The position numbers and the translations under genes were made by a program. Positions 32,174 through 42,811 of a stretch of DNA of 64,000 nucleotides are shown in pieces. Origin of the DNA: Cercospora beticola (Eukaryota > Ascomycota > Dothideomycetes > Mycosphaerellales > Mycosphaerellaceae); contig NC_088943.1 in assembly GCF_033473495.1 (NCBI RefSeq), positions 2,336,001-2,400,000 on the forward strand, in the 5' to 3' direction. Numbering within the stretch: position 1 is the first letter of the stretch; each line of letters begins with the position of its first letter. The notes beneath the pieces are model-generated. The model did not search any database and was not told where the DNA came from. It was given only the letters and a program-made list of their open reading frames with translations.

Positions 32174-33604
32174 GGTGAGTGCTTGTGAATGGACTGTGAG
32201 AAGCGGCAATGGCTTTGAGAGAAGTGCTGTTGTGGAAAGTTAATCATGCAAGTAATATATGATCCGTCTCCCCAGGGGTTGTTCTCGTTGTGCTCTCACA
32301 GCATCACGAATGAAGCTGATCGGGAAGCAGGGCTCCAATACATTCGTGCAAGCAATGCAATTGGGGCAATGGTGGCGGCCGTTTGGTGCCAATGCTGGCC
32401 CATAAGGCATCTTGGTCTACAAGAGTTTCCAGACTAGGATCGACGCACTGCACCGTTCGGCTGTGGGTTCTGTGGCTCTCTGATGGCGGTCAAAGTGAAC
32501 GATTCGTGAGACCATTGCGCAACAAGTCCGGGCTGCATGTTCATTGGCCTTAGGCGCGTTCAGAAGATGCATGGGATATGGCGCGTGGTCCGTGTCCCTG
32601 TTAGCAAAAACCAATTAGGGAGCAAAGGGAGCAACGAGAGAGGCAAGAACACAATTCCCTAAAAGAGTAGAAATCGCCACTCCACCGTGGCAAGTGAGCT
32701 GGATCAAAAGCTTCGACGCACCCGCTTCCGCAGCGGGGAGGTGGTGCAAAACGCTCAGACGGCCACTACGCATCAGACACTGCTGCTCTTCGGATTGGTC
32801 ATTGGCTGCAGCGCCTTATTTTGGCAGCTCTCCATGAGCTGTGTGTGAGATGAGCTTGACATGGCCAGTGGAGTCACAGACCCGCCGACGAGGACATGGC
32901 GCTGATGAGCGGCTCGGTACTGCAGACCTGATCGGCAACAGGGCAGTGCTGAGCGTGCTGAGATATTCTATGGCCCGGCTATCCGGTCGCCCTGCACGAT
33001 CGCGACGTCCGGCCATTGCTCGAGGCTTCGAGGCTGTCGGTGCAGTGCACGTGTGCCGCAGGATGGGATAGCGCACCACAGGTCGTTGGATGCATCGGCA
33101 TGTGTATGCGACATGCCGCCGCGGCGGGAAGACAGGCAGCCCAGCGCGCGGGTGGTGGACGACAAGGCTTCCGTTATTTTCGCACTGGTGCCGTGTCTCG
33201 TGGGTTGTCGGACTTGAGCGCGATCGGCGCCGACGTCGTCGTCACTTCTGCACATCACCGCGATCCCTGCTGCCAACTGCCATCGCGGTGCATCACCCAC
33301 CACCTGCACTCTGCATTGCAACAATCAAGCCATCGAGCGCAATACATGATGACAGAGCGTTCGCTTGCGATGCCATGAGCCCACAATTGATGAGACAAGG
33401 GCCTTGATTCTGTCCCACACCCGCAGGATTCCGGCATCTGCCTGCGGCCACCGCGGGGATCACTATAGACGCAGCTATCGCAACATCAAGGCAAATACAA
33501 ATCATCACATTTCTTCGTCAACGTAAACTCTTTCAACTTAGCCCCGTGACACAGCATCCTCCGCCCATCCACAACAGGAACGGATCTCGAGAAAGACCAC
33601 CGCC
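32174..33604. other. Divergent intergenic region
   Basis: This 1.4 kb lies between the transcription-factor-like gene and the small membrane-protein gene. The frames are short and overlapping. A/C-rich sequence at 33490-33600 is the likely leader of the plus-strand gene. No other feature is supported. Confidence 0.45.
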
Positions 33605-34119
33605 ATGGCGGCACGGACAGGCGGAGCTCGAGAGCGTGTGAAGTCGCACAAAAACACGACACGGGACTTATTTATGGACATGCCATATGACGACGCGATC
33701 AAGCGAACGACGACGCCATCACCGCCATCTCCGAGCGAGCAGCATCAACGGCACTCGCTCTTCACGGATGTAAAACCTCGCTGAGCCGTGAACTTGTCTG
33801 GGACGTGTGCTAACCAACGGTCGTGCAGCTTGTGCTCACCCCACTCAATGTGGTCAGCTTCATTCTCTCATTACTGTTCATGGCGGAGCGCCACTATGGT
33901 GCCAAGTCGAGCAAGTCAGTTCCAAATCAGGAAGTTACTCGCTCGGCGTGGCACCCCCGGTGGAGTTGGAGAAAGCGAAAGAATGCGAAGATGCGAATTG
34001 ATGAGGCGCTGGAAATGAAGAACCGCATCGTGCTCAGCATCGTCTTGTGGGCCGTTCTAGGGCTCGTGGCCTGTGTGTATGGGGCGCGGAGGTTGTATTC
34101 TTGGCTCGGAACAGGCTAG
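33605..34119 (+). CDS. Small two-helix membrane protein, unknown function
   Basis: Two exons, 33605-33769 and 33829-34119, joined across a 59-base intron (gtaaaa donor, gctaac branch, gtgcag acceptor), encode 151 residues. The start has a good context (ccgccatgg). The first exon is hydrophilic and basic with a short acidic motif (DLFMDMPYDDA). The second opens with a hydrophobic segment (about residues 56-72, VVSFILSLLF), then a basic loop rich in Trp/Arg/Lys, and a second membrane helix (about 118-138, VLSIVLWAVLGLVACVYG) near the C-terminus. There is no signal peptide. It might be an ER or mitochondrial membrane component. No family recognised. Confidence 0.7.
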
Positions 34120-35503
34120 GCAAGGTCGGCAAAGCCTGTTGGAACACCCTTTGGGATTCTGTAAGAACCAGATTGAGACACCATGCCGCCGTGGTTCTGG
34201 CGGCTGGGAGGCTGACCATTATTCTCCTGATGAGCAGTAAAACAAGGTACAGCAATGGCATTTCTGCTTATCAAGCGCCCGCCGCACTAGAAGGTTGTGT
34301 CGGCAAGCGCTTGAACTCTGATCGCTCTTACATTTGCCAGGCGTTTATAACCCTAAGCGGCTACCCAACGGGCAAAAAATGCAACCTGGCGGGTAGCAGC
34401 ATACAATTGCAAAGAACTTTTGTAGCAAAAGCTCTCGCATTGGACCGCATGACTCGGATTAGCGGCCAGTGTACGCCATGCTAGAGTCGCGTGGTCTAAA
34501 GTACACGCGCTGGTGGAAGTTAACCTTCAGACTACTACCATCCTTCGCACCTGCTGCAAACTGAACCAAGTTTTCACTCGTCCCACAGACGCCGGACGAC
34601 ATTGCAACACGTGCGATCGACGCTGTGCAGCCCAGCAGATCGCGCTGTTGCGCTAGGACTCGCCGACGGCAGCACTACATCACTCCAACGATCTCACAGC
34701 CCAGAGGCAATCTGAAAAGTGTACACGGGGAAACTGTCATCATATAGCATCATAGAATTGAATGGTCTTGCGCTGCTCACTAATCGCAAGAGCAACGGGG
34801 TCATCAGCTCAGCACGTCTCTGCTCAGGCTTAGACCTCTCAAAATGTGGCCATGACTCTGCCAAGCTCGTGCGCCTTCTTCCTTCTCATCGGACGCCGGC
34901 ATCACAGGAAACCGTATCCTCTTGCTTGGTTCGCAAAGGCCACATACTGCACTTCTTCCATCTCTTCGACGACACCAGTGCACCCACCACACGCGTGGCC
35001 TCAAGCCCGACGATACGAGGAAACGACCGGTACAAGAACCCGCCCGGGCGATCCTCCCCCTTTGGGCATTGCGTATCGCAAGAACTGATTCGTGTACTGA
35101 AGCCGAGCTTGGGTGTACAGTGTCGTCTATGTACGCAGTCAGCACCTCTGCAGCTGCTGGTGAGCTGACCAGCAGCCACGTCCTGCTGACACGTCTGGCG
35201 AGAATAAGGTGTAGAGCACGGCGTTAGCGATGGTGTAGGTGTACTACGGACATCTTGTGCGCCGTAATTGCTGCAAACAGCCAAGGGGACGGTTGCAAGG
35301 TATCAGCGACAATGGCATCCTTCGTACAGGCAGCTAAGTCGAAATGGGTCGGTTGCTCGTTCCTGCCCCTTCTTCCCATCAGTCCTTCTACTGCCTAGTC
35401 CAACATTGGGCAAAGAGTACAACATTTCAGAAGGAGCTCACACGTACATTACTTCTACCACACACTCTCACATCATGCACAAACAACGAAGCCTAACAGC
35501 ACG
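34120..35503. other. Intergenic region, no gene seen
   Basis: This 1.4 kb holds the 3' region of the membrane-protein gene and the promoter of the gene at 35504. The frames at 34719-35284 overlap on both strands without recognisable content. Confidence 0.45.
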
Positions 35504-36866
35504 ATGGAAAATCTGCTGGCAATCGTAGATTGTCCGCAAAAAAAAAGCATCGCTCGCTTGCATATGCTCATCGAGACAGCAACACATCCTGAACGACAGG
35601 ACTTTTCAAAACCTTGCGCGACCGCAGGAGGTCGCCGACGAAGTTTCACGAGTGCTGGCTCTCGCACAGCAAGCAGTCCTTGAGCAGTTGCAGTCGCAGT
35701 CATCACTGCCGCTGGACCAATCCCTTCTCGATCCACAGCTCCGAGAGGTAGGATGGCTTTACAATGCGAGCGAACAGACAAGTTCGCCCTCTGCATTGTC
35801 CACAGTCAGCCCTCGGCGCAGCGACGACTTCTTCTCTATCATCGAACGCCTCCCGCAACACAAGCATGACCTTCTAGACATTTTCAATCGCCCACGCCTT
35901 GCTGCACCTTCACCGGCAGCTCCAGACGCTGGGCAGCCTGGGCAGGACGACACCTTCAGGTCCTTCACTGACACGTACGGCCCATGGCCAGTCGACGCTT
36001 GTGACTCCTTGCAGCTCCGCCGACGCTTCAAGGAGGAGTTCGCTGATCCTCTCGTCGCCCTGAGTGAGCAGGGTGGAGTAGCATATCTGCAGAAAGGCCA
36101 GCGAATCGAGCTTCGCCTAAACGCCCCTCACATTATTGCACCCCATGGGGACCCGCAGACGGCTCGGATTGCGTGCAAAGGCACGTATTCAAGCCAAAGC
36201 ACGCTCACGGACGGACAGTATAAGAGAGATTCCATGCAGGTACGGAAGGCAGCAGCAGACAGTCCTTCGCTAGCAGTCGCCTCAGCACTATATGGAGCGC
36301 TCGACTCGCATGCATTCTTCTACGATAAACTTCCACTGGTGCTGTCGACGACTGCAGTTAGTCCGAACTTCCCAGCGTTTTATAATAATCTTCTCGCCAA
36401 CTCTGCACAGGAACTCCAACATCTGCTGCAGAGATACCATGAGCTCTGCGAGAGTGGAAATGTGTGGTGTGTTGTGTTTACGCTCGAGACAGGACCGGCT
36501 GCATCGAAAGTAGCCCGTGCCATCCAACAATCTGGAACCGTCGAATACATCGACACTCACGCCATCATCGAAAACCATTACAGGCCTGACCTCAAGATGG
36601 CCATCATTGACAATCGGCATCACCACCAAGCTGCCTACATGCTGGTTCCTCGTTCCCATCCACAATCATACCAATGGGCTCCTGGCACTTCATCTGCACG
36701 AATTAATGCAATGGAGTTCATGCGAAAATTCGGATCGCCGACAGCTGGCTGCGAGAGCCTTTATACTCTTCCCGAAGTTCTGGAAGCCATCCGCTGCTGT
36801 TCGAGTTGGTTTGGGTTGTTGAAAGTCTTCCCAGGTCCATCTGATACCGGTACCTTGGTCACATAG
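35504..36866 (+). CDS. Protein of unknown function, about 430 residues, 5' end uncertain
   Basis: The main frame is open from 35529 to 36866 but has no ATG before the body of the protein. An ATG at 35504 opens another frame (MENLLAIVDC...). The two can be linked by a 55-base intron 35525-35579 (gtagat donor, gacag acceptor), or by a one-base frameshift near cttttc at 35602-35606. The body contains a helical N-terminal part (EVADEVSRVLALAQQAVLEQ), then mixed alpha/beta sequence. Notable stretches are DTYGPWPVDACDS, APHIIAPHGDP and a His-rich NRHHHQAAYML. There is no signal peptide or membrane segment. I recognise no family. The single long frame and steady codon use make it a real gene, with only its start unsure. 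Confidence 0.6.
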
Positions 36867-37322
36867 ATACAGTGTTATATTGTATAGTCATAATATCGGT
36901 CTTGCGACGCGCGTTATAGCTGCAAGGGGAATTGCTTGCAAGAATAGTGAGTTGTTCGGCGGACCACTCGACGTGTGCCCCTACGTCGTGGCAGTATTGT
37001 TCGAGGCGAGAGCCAGCTGTCAGGCGAAGTCCTCCACGCGCTTCATGACCGTGGCCATCTCTGAATGCAACTACCTCTGAGTGCAACCGCAGGTCGCTAA
37101 GCCAATCAGCAGAGCTTTCCATGGTTCGAGGGTTAATTCAGTTAGGCGCTTGCACACAGAGGTCGTTGCATTCAGAGATCTTCACGGTTATCTGTCCGTG
37201 AAATTGCTTGCCACGGAAGTCAGTAGTTCGTAGCGGGATCACTCTTCGCGTGCCAAAACCGGTAATAGCTGAACACACCAAAATGCGGTTCAGAAATCAG
37301 CGTGACAGGCACATCTGCGACG
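36867..37322. other. Intergenic region, no gene seen
   Basis: This is the 3' region of the unknown gene; an AT-rich patch (tgttatattgtatagtcataatat) right after its stop could be the processing site. Nothing else is supported. Confidence 0.45.
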
Positions 37323-37556
37323 ATGTCTGAGAAGAAGACACCACGCGCGCGTTACAACGGCACGACACGAGGTATCGCATGCATGTCGTGCAGAGAACGC
37401 GTCATTGGTCAAAAGACCCCCGTTTCAGTTCACCCAACGCCAACATGTGGCGGGCCTGGCTGCCTGCACGAAGGATGCTATTGTCGTTGGTGCCTTGCAA
37501 TGCACCAGAAGTCGGTGAAAGTAATGACGATTGCTGCTGCGAGTATACATATATGA
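37323..37556 (+). CDS. Possible small cysteine-rich zinc-binding protein
   Basis: This is a 77-codon ORF with ATG. After a basic start (SEKKTPRAR) it carries an ordered cysteine set: CMSC, then CGGPGC, EGC, YC, RWC and a histidine four residues on. Six such closely spaced cysteines are unlikely by chance and suggest metal binding. A GTAATG donor-like site near the end could extend it. It lies only 235 bases before the LYAR-type gene. No family recognised, and expression is unproven. Confidence 0.35.
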   Translation: MSEKKTPRARYNGTTRGIACMSCRERVIGQKTPVSVHPTPTCGGPGCLHEGCYCRWCLAMHQKSVKVMTIAAASIHI

Positions 37557-37791
37557 GTAGTTGAGGTGAATGTATTAATGTCGGCGAGGAAGGAGAAGTC
37601 TACGATCGTGGTTGCACAATCTGGTTGGCCGGCGCAACACACGAGTGCGGCGCGGGAAGCTTTTTCTGCGAGACCCTGAACGCTGAACGCGCTCCAACAA
37701 CCGAGACGTCTCATCGCGTGCTGCTTCCTCCTGACGCTGTCGCGCCAGGTTATTTACCGCCCTTGGCTCTCCTGAGCCATTGAAGTGCATC

Positions 37792-39304
37792 ATGGTGTCC
37801 TTCTCGTGTGAGGTATGCCCGCCCCGACGAAACGACCCCGCCGCAGAGGATTTCGCAAACTAATGTAATGGTATAGGGCTGCGGCGATGTCCTGACGAAG
37901 AAGAAGCTGTCTGGACACTACAACCAGTGCTGGGCGCCTGTGACGTGCCTGGACTGCATGACGACCTTTCCGAACGGAGCATTCCAAAGCCATACCTCGT
38001 GCATGAGCGAAGCGCAAAAGTACCAAGGGCATCTATACAGAGAAAAGGAAAAGAAGGGCAACAAGGCCGATAAGCGCAAATCGATGAACGGCAACAGTCA
38101 AGCGATGGTACCGAGAGGAGCATACGTTGAAGATGCAACAGAAGGGGACGATTCGAATGCCGTGGCTGTGATCGATGTGCCTCCTCGCGCTCCAACACCA
38201 CCGCCTGCAGCCGATCCGCCTGCAGAGCTCGAAGGCGTCAACGTCTTCGACTTTCTGGTCAGCGATGCGACACCCAAGCACACGCAACTAGGCGCGCCGG
38301 ACGAGCGCAGGATGCTCGAACAAGCGACGCCTTACGCAAACGGCGAATCACAGTTTTCGCAATACTCGCAGTACTCGAACGGTGATGGCTCACAGTACCA
38401 AAAGTACGGCTACTCCTATGGAAACGCCCCGCTTCCTGCTGGCATGGAACGTTTCGACTCGTACAACAACCTTACCGAATCTCAGCAGTCGTTTGTGACG
38501 CCGGCGAACAAGGATCAGAGGAAGCACAGGAAAGAGAAGGGAACCGTCGAGAAGAGTGATAAGAAGCGGAAGCGCAACGTGGAAGAGCTGGATCTGTCAA
38601 GTGCGAAGAGACCAGTCTCTCGAGGAGACCATTCTATGCTCGATGCGCCGTCATCCACAGCGGGGAGGAACCTACATTCTGGATTGACTGGAGGTCTGCA
38701 ACGCCTCGTCACAGATCCCGATTTCTTCGAAAACGATCGCATCGATGCTGGCCCAACACCGATCAGTCCTATCAAGCGAAGCAAACGCGAGAAAGATCAC
38801 CACGACGACCGGAAGAGTACGAAGGACGACAGGCGCAAGTCTTCGTATGTCTCGTACAGCACCACAACAAAGCCCGCCTCAAGCAAAGACGAGAAGAAAC
38901 ATCGTTCGCGGAGCCCGGAAGTCTCGAGACGTTCTGACAGACACTCAGACAGACACGATAAGCTTCGTCGCAACCACCGCGAGGAATCCCTGTCCTCTGT
39001 CGACCGCTCGCACGTCAGCAGTCGCAGACAAAAAGCTATCGATTACCCAGATCGGCCTGGTTCCGTGCAGCCCACTGCGAACAATGCCCTGGTCACATAC
39101 AACGAGCGAGCGGAGCTATTCATGTCGTTCATCAATAAGGGTCCCGAGTCGCAACACGGTTTGTCGATGAACAAAGTCTTGAAGCGATACCATCGCGAAA
39201 GGGACACCTTGCGGAGTGATGAGAAAGAAGAGGAGGATAAGGAACTGTGGAAATCTCTACGATTGAGGAGGAATTCGAGAGGAGAGATTGTGCTGTTTAT
39301 GTAA
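37792..39304 (+). CDS. LYAR-type C2HC zinc-finger protein
   Basis: Two exons, 37792-37812 (seven codons, MVSFSCE) and 37877-39304, with a 64-base intron (gtatgc donor, actaat branch), give 482 residues. Two C2HC fingers lie at the N-terminus: C6, C9, H21, C25 and C31, C34, H46, C50. The signature FQSHTSCMSEAQKYQG is a hallmark of the LYAR family. These nucleolar proteins act in ribosome biogenesis and RNA binding. The rest is disordered: Gln/Tyr/Ser repeats around 135-160, then long Lys/Arg/Asp/Ser stretches with likely nuclear and nucleolar signals. The conserved C-terminal segment (LFMSFINKGPESQHGLSMNK to the end) is a separate ordered piece. The first exon would be missed without splicing. 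Confidence 0.9.
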
Positions 39305-39923
39305 TGTGTTTTGGCTCATTTTCTCTCCTCACTGTTTGGTTTATGATTGCAAAGACTCGCTGGCAAGCTGGCTCGCTGGCTAATGCAAGAATACGATACC
39401 TATGGCGAAACGGTCTGATGCGATGCGACGCTGTCGATACTATTTCGTATTTTGTACTTCTGTTAATCAATGTCTTGGTCTTGTGTTAAAGGAGTTGGCT
39501 GCTGGTGGTGGTTTCTTTGTTTCGGTAGCTGCTGGCGGAAAATGTCACACAGAGGAAGGCACGGAGGCACTCGACTTTGACAATTCGCACAGGTTCCATA
39601 TGCTACTGACGGTTTCTTCGCATTAGCTTCGTCCTCCTCTCACGAACGCTTGCGACGAAGATTTCCAACACATTTGAACCGCAACTCCAACGGTGCAGTT
39701 CCACGGCTTCCTCACATGGCGAACTCGCCTTCCTCACCCGCCCTCGGCACGAAAGTGCTCCAGATAAATCATTCGGGAGAAAGCTGGAGGGAGGAACGAG
39801 GCTCGAACTGCTGCTTCCACGCCGTACCTTCTGTGCCGGGCAACTATTGCTTTCCATCCTCGAAGGAGGATTGTACCGCACCATCGACATCGGAAAAGAA
39901 ACCCCAGAGGTCGCTTCAACAAG
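39305..39923. other. Intergenic region
   Basis: This lies between the LYAR-type gene and the hydrolase gene. A frame at 39717-40105 overlaps the hydrolase start in another phase; I regard it as a leader frame. No gene is supported. Confidence 0.4.
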
Positions 39924-41081
39924 ATGGAGGGAAACGCACGAATACCACTACTTCAGTTATTCCCAGAACTGACAACGCCAATATTGGCGGACCAGATCGA
40001 GGAGAGACGGCTGTCCATGCCAACACCACCAGTGGTCGCCCCAGCACAGAGACCCGATACAGCGATACCGCCCGCTCGAGACGTGAAGCTCATCTTCATC
40101 TGTGACTCTTTCTACGCGCCCTCACACTGGAGTCGTCTGCATGCGAAGCTCATCCACCTCAAGCTTTACCTTTGTGAATTTCTCGAGCTAGGGAGCACTC
40201 AGGTCCCGGAGGACCCGTCTGGCCGCAAAAACCTCAGAGACGACACTAGTCAGATTCATGCCGCGACTCTTCGAGCCCTGCAGGCAGGCACAGATGTAAT
40301 TATCATTGCTCACGGCTATGCTGGCTGTCCGACCAACAATGCGCTTCAAGGCCTCGACATTCGATCTCGCACAGCCGCAGGCGCGAGCACGTGTGTCAGG
40401 GGACTCATATTTATCGCTGCCATGCCTTTGATGACAGGCTTGACCGTGTTGCAGCAGTTCGGCGGTATTGCTCTTGATTGCCATGTCTTTGAGGTGAGTA
40501 GAAGCGGCGGGTCAAGGGGGCGCTCCGACGACAATGAATTTCAAGCCAAGCAACAAAGTCTACAACCACTCGCTCTTCCGGGAATACGATCACTCCTTGG
40601 CGAGCTCATCTAAGTCAGGCATAGCATCTAATCGTTGCCATAGGAGCACGGCACTTTCATTTTCATGAAGAATCCTCCTGGGGCCGCCAAATGTTTATTC
40701 AATGACCTGCCAGATGACGAAGCTCACCTATGGGCTAGCAATCTGCTCGGTCAATCTTGGATGGCTTACTGCGAGCAAACCGATCATGCCGCCTACGAGC
40801 TCATTCCGTCGGTTTACGTGAAGTGCGGCGAGGATCGGGCCTTCCCACATGGATGGCAAGACGCAGTGATTGAGAACTCACAAAGTATCGGAGCAATCCT
40901 GAAGGTGCACGAGATGCGTAAGTAGAGGAGCAGTAGGATGGCCCTTCGATCAGCAGCTCATCAGTTTGCAGCCGATGCTGGACATACTCCGTTTCTAGGC
41001 CGATTCGAGGATGAGTTTGCGATGTTCATCTACGAGACCGTGGAGGATTTGCGATACCGCGATATGCAGTGGCTGATGTAG
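39924..41081 (+). CDS. Alpha/beta-hydrolase-fold protein with Gly at the nucleophile position
   Basis: Three exons, 39924-40493, 40644-40917 and 40972-41081, encode 317 residues. The introns are 150 and 54 bases with GTGAGT and GTAAGT donors. The fold is that of small alpha/beta hydrolases (AB_hydrolase_6-like). It shows a first strand VKLIFICDSFYAPSHW, a nucleophile elbow IIIAHGYAGC (residues 127-135), FNDLPDDEAHLWASNL, the acid loop YVKCGEDRAFP and the catalytic-histidine loop DAGHTPFL. In active relatives the elbow reads H-S-x-G-G; here the Ser codon position is GGC (Gly131 at 40314-40316), one transition away from AGC. The Asp and His loops are kept. Either it is a non-catalytic relative or the residue change is recent. 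The ligand is unknown. Confidence 0.75.
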
Positions 41082-41541
41082 GCCCAGTGGAGGCGCCAGC
41101 AATACCCGCAAACTTGAAGCACGGTCCGAGTGAATGCAGCGCCATTCACGTGTTGCGTCGATTACAGCTTGCGAGCCCTGGAGACGAGCGCAACAACCGG
41201 GCCCTGGCATCAATATGCTTAGTGGGCCGTCCAGATGGCAACTTGTGGTATGAATAAGGAAGCATTTATTGGCTGCATCAAGCTTGTTGTGGGAGGACGG
41301 ACTCCAGTTCTTGTCGATGTTGCCAGAGCATGAGAATAGGTTGTTACTGAAGTAAATTCTGGAAAGAGTTTTTATCATACTATTTAATCTCATACTTCCT
41401 TTTGGGTATCCTCTCATTACCGGCAACCATGGCCTGCCCAAGCTTGCGCCTGTCCTGTCCTATCTCAATAATCGTACTTTTCATCACTGTCGTAATCCCA
41501 TAACTTCAAACTCCTTCCACGCACGCAGGCATCATGCTTCC
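41082..41541. other. Convergent 3' region, no gene seen
   Basis: This lies between the stops of the hydrolase and the glycine-rich protein. The frame at 40995-41441 (minus) overlaps the hydrolase exon and has no recognisable content. Confidence 0.45.
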
Positions 41542-42222
41542 TCACATAAACATCTTCGCGACCGAGATCAGACTCCCCGCATTGCCCATCAATCCAGCTC
41601 CTCCACCAAGAGCATCCATCCACCCTCCTTCATCGCCACCATACCCTCGACTCCCGTAGTATCCGCCCGATCCTCTCGAAGAACCTCCTCCAATACCCAT
41701 ACCCAATGGCATCCTGATGCCAAAATGCTTCAATAGGCCACCGATCGCGCCTCCAGCACTCAACAATGGCACCACAACCGCAAAGAAAGCTTTCACAGGA
41801 TGTCTTCTCGCATACGCCCACAATTCCTTGATCATCCTCTGCAATTTATGCACCAGGTAACTGATATACCCATCTCGTGGTCTTCGCTTGTAGTACGATG
41901 ATCCACCACTTCCTCCTCCAAAATTGAAAATACTACGCGAGGATCCGCCAAAATTGCTCCCACCGTAATTACTTCCGCTCCCGCCGAAGTTCCCAAAAAT
42001 CGAACCGCTTGCGCTTCGCGCGTACGTTGGACGGGAGTGTGAATGTGGATTTGAAGCGCTGGGTCGCACGGAGTAGCCTCCTCCTCCTGCTGTTTTTACG
42101 CTGCGGGTTGAGCGTGCTGGGGATACGCCGCGGCGAGAGGAGCCATGGCCTGCGTTGGGGTTGAGGAAGGCTTCGGTGGAGGAGGTGTAGTAGGATTTGC
42201 CGTTGGTGTCGAAGAGGCCCAT
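41542..42222 (-). CDS. Glycine/serine-rich membrane-associated protein, unknown function
   Basis: This is a single-exon ORF of 226 residues. The N-terminal half is disordered and rich in Ser, Gly, Asn and Arg, with repeated FGGS/YGGS units (about 75-105). A conserved-looking helical segment follows (YISYLVHKLQRMIKELWAYARRHP), then one hydrophobic segment (about 141-164, AFFAVVVPLLSAGGAIGGLL). The tail is rich in Gly/Tyr and ends SLISVAKMFM. The order, basic amphipathic helix then single membrane helix, suggests membrane insertion with the N-terminus in the cytosol. No family recognised. The ATG (complement of 42220-42222) is the first in frame. Confidence 0.7.
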   Translation of the reverse strand: MGLFDTNGKSYYTSSTEAFLNPNAGHGSSRRGVSPARSTRSVKTAGGGGYSVRPSASNPHSHSRPTYARSASGSIFGNFGGSGSNYGGSNFGGSSRSIFNFGGGSGGSSYYKRRPRDGYISYLVHKLQRMIKELWAYARRHPVKAFFAVVVPLLSAGGAIGGLLKHFGIRMPLGMGIGGGSSRGSGGYYGSRGYGGDEGGWMDALGGGAGLMGNAGSLISVAKMFM

Positions 42223-42811
42223 GGTTCGGTTCTTTGTGCGCGTATCTTGGCCGGTATCGCGTGTTCGTGCGTTGCGTGAGAGACAGGGACAAGGGTCGGT
42301 GTGTCCAATGGGTGCGGTACACGTCTGCGCGCGGAGGCGGAGGCCGGGTTGGCTGGTTGGGACCTGTGTCGATCAGGTACGAGGCTTGGCTGAATCGAGA
42401 GAGAGGGAAGTCCTTCGTGGCTATTGATGAGCAGCGAGGGAGATATAAGACGGAGTCTGTCGCTCAATGTTCGAGGTGGTTGGGGCTCTCGAGACGCAGG
42501 CCGCACAGCAGCTCCTTGAGTCGCGGCAGGGCTCATGTAAGCCTAAACTCAATTTGCGGCATGCGCGCACGGAGCACCAGAGCAGTGTGGAGTGAGTCCC
42601 GAAGGCTTTGCCCACGCCATCACGAACGAGCCAGCTTCGGCATCAAAATGCGGTTAAGATATTATCCAATCTATTAAACAACCAGCTTCCACTGAAAAGG
42701 TAAGAGTACACATCGCTCCCTTCTTTGATGTTTCGTTCTTTTCGAAATCTACACAGGAGATCACCATCTCTCACTTCTCACCGCACCTTCCACTCAAGCG
42801 TAGCCGCCGCC
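42223..42811. other. Divergent promoter region
   Basis: This lies between the glycine-rich protein and the lactonizing enzyme. It contains an upstream in-frame ATG at 42728 that would add 28 residues rich in Arg/Ser/His (MFRSFRNLHRR...) to the enzyme. No separate gene is supported. Confidence 0.5.

Noticed and set aside
40995..41441. 148-codon minus-strand ORF
   Set aside because: It overlaps the last exon of the hydrolase on the other strand and has no domain.
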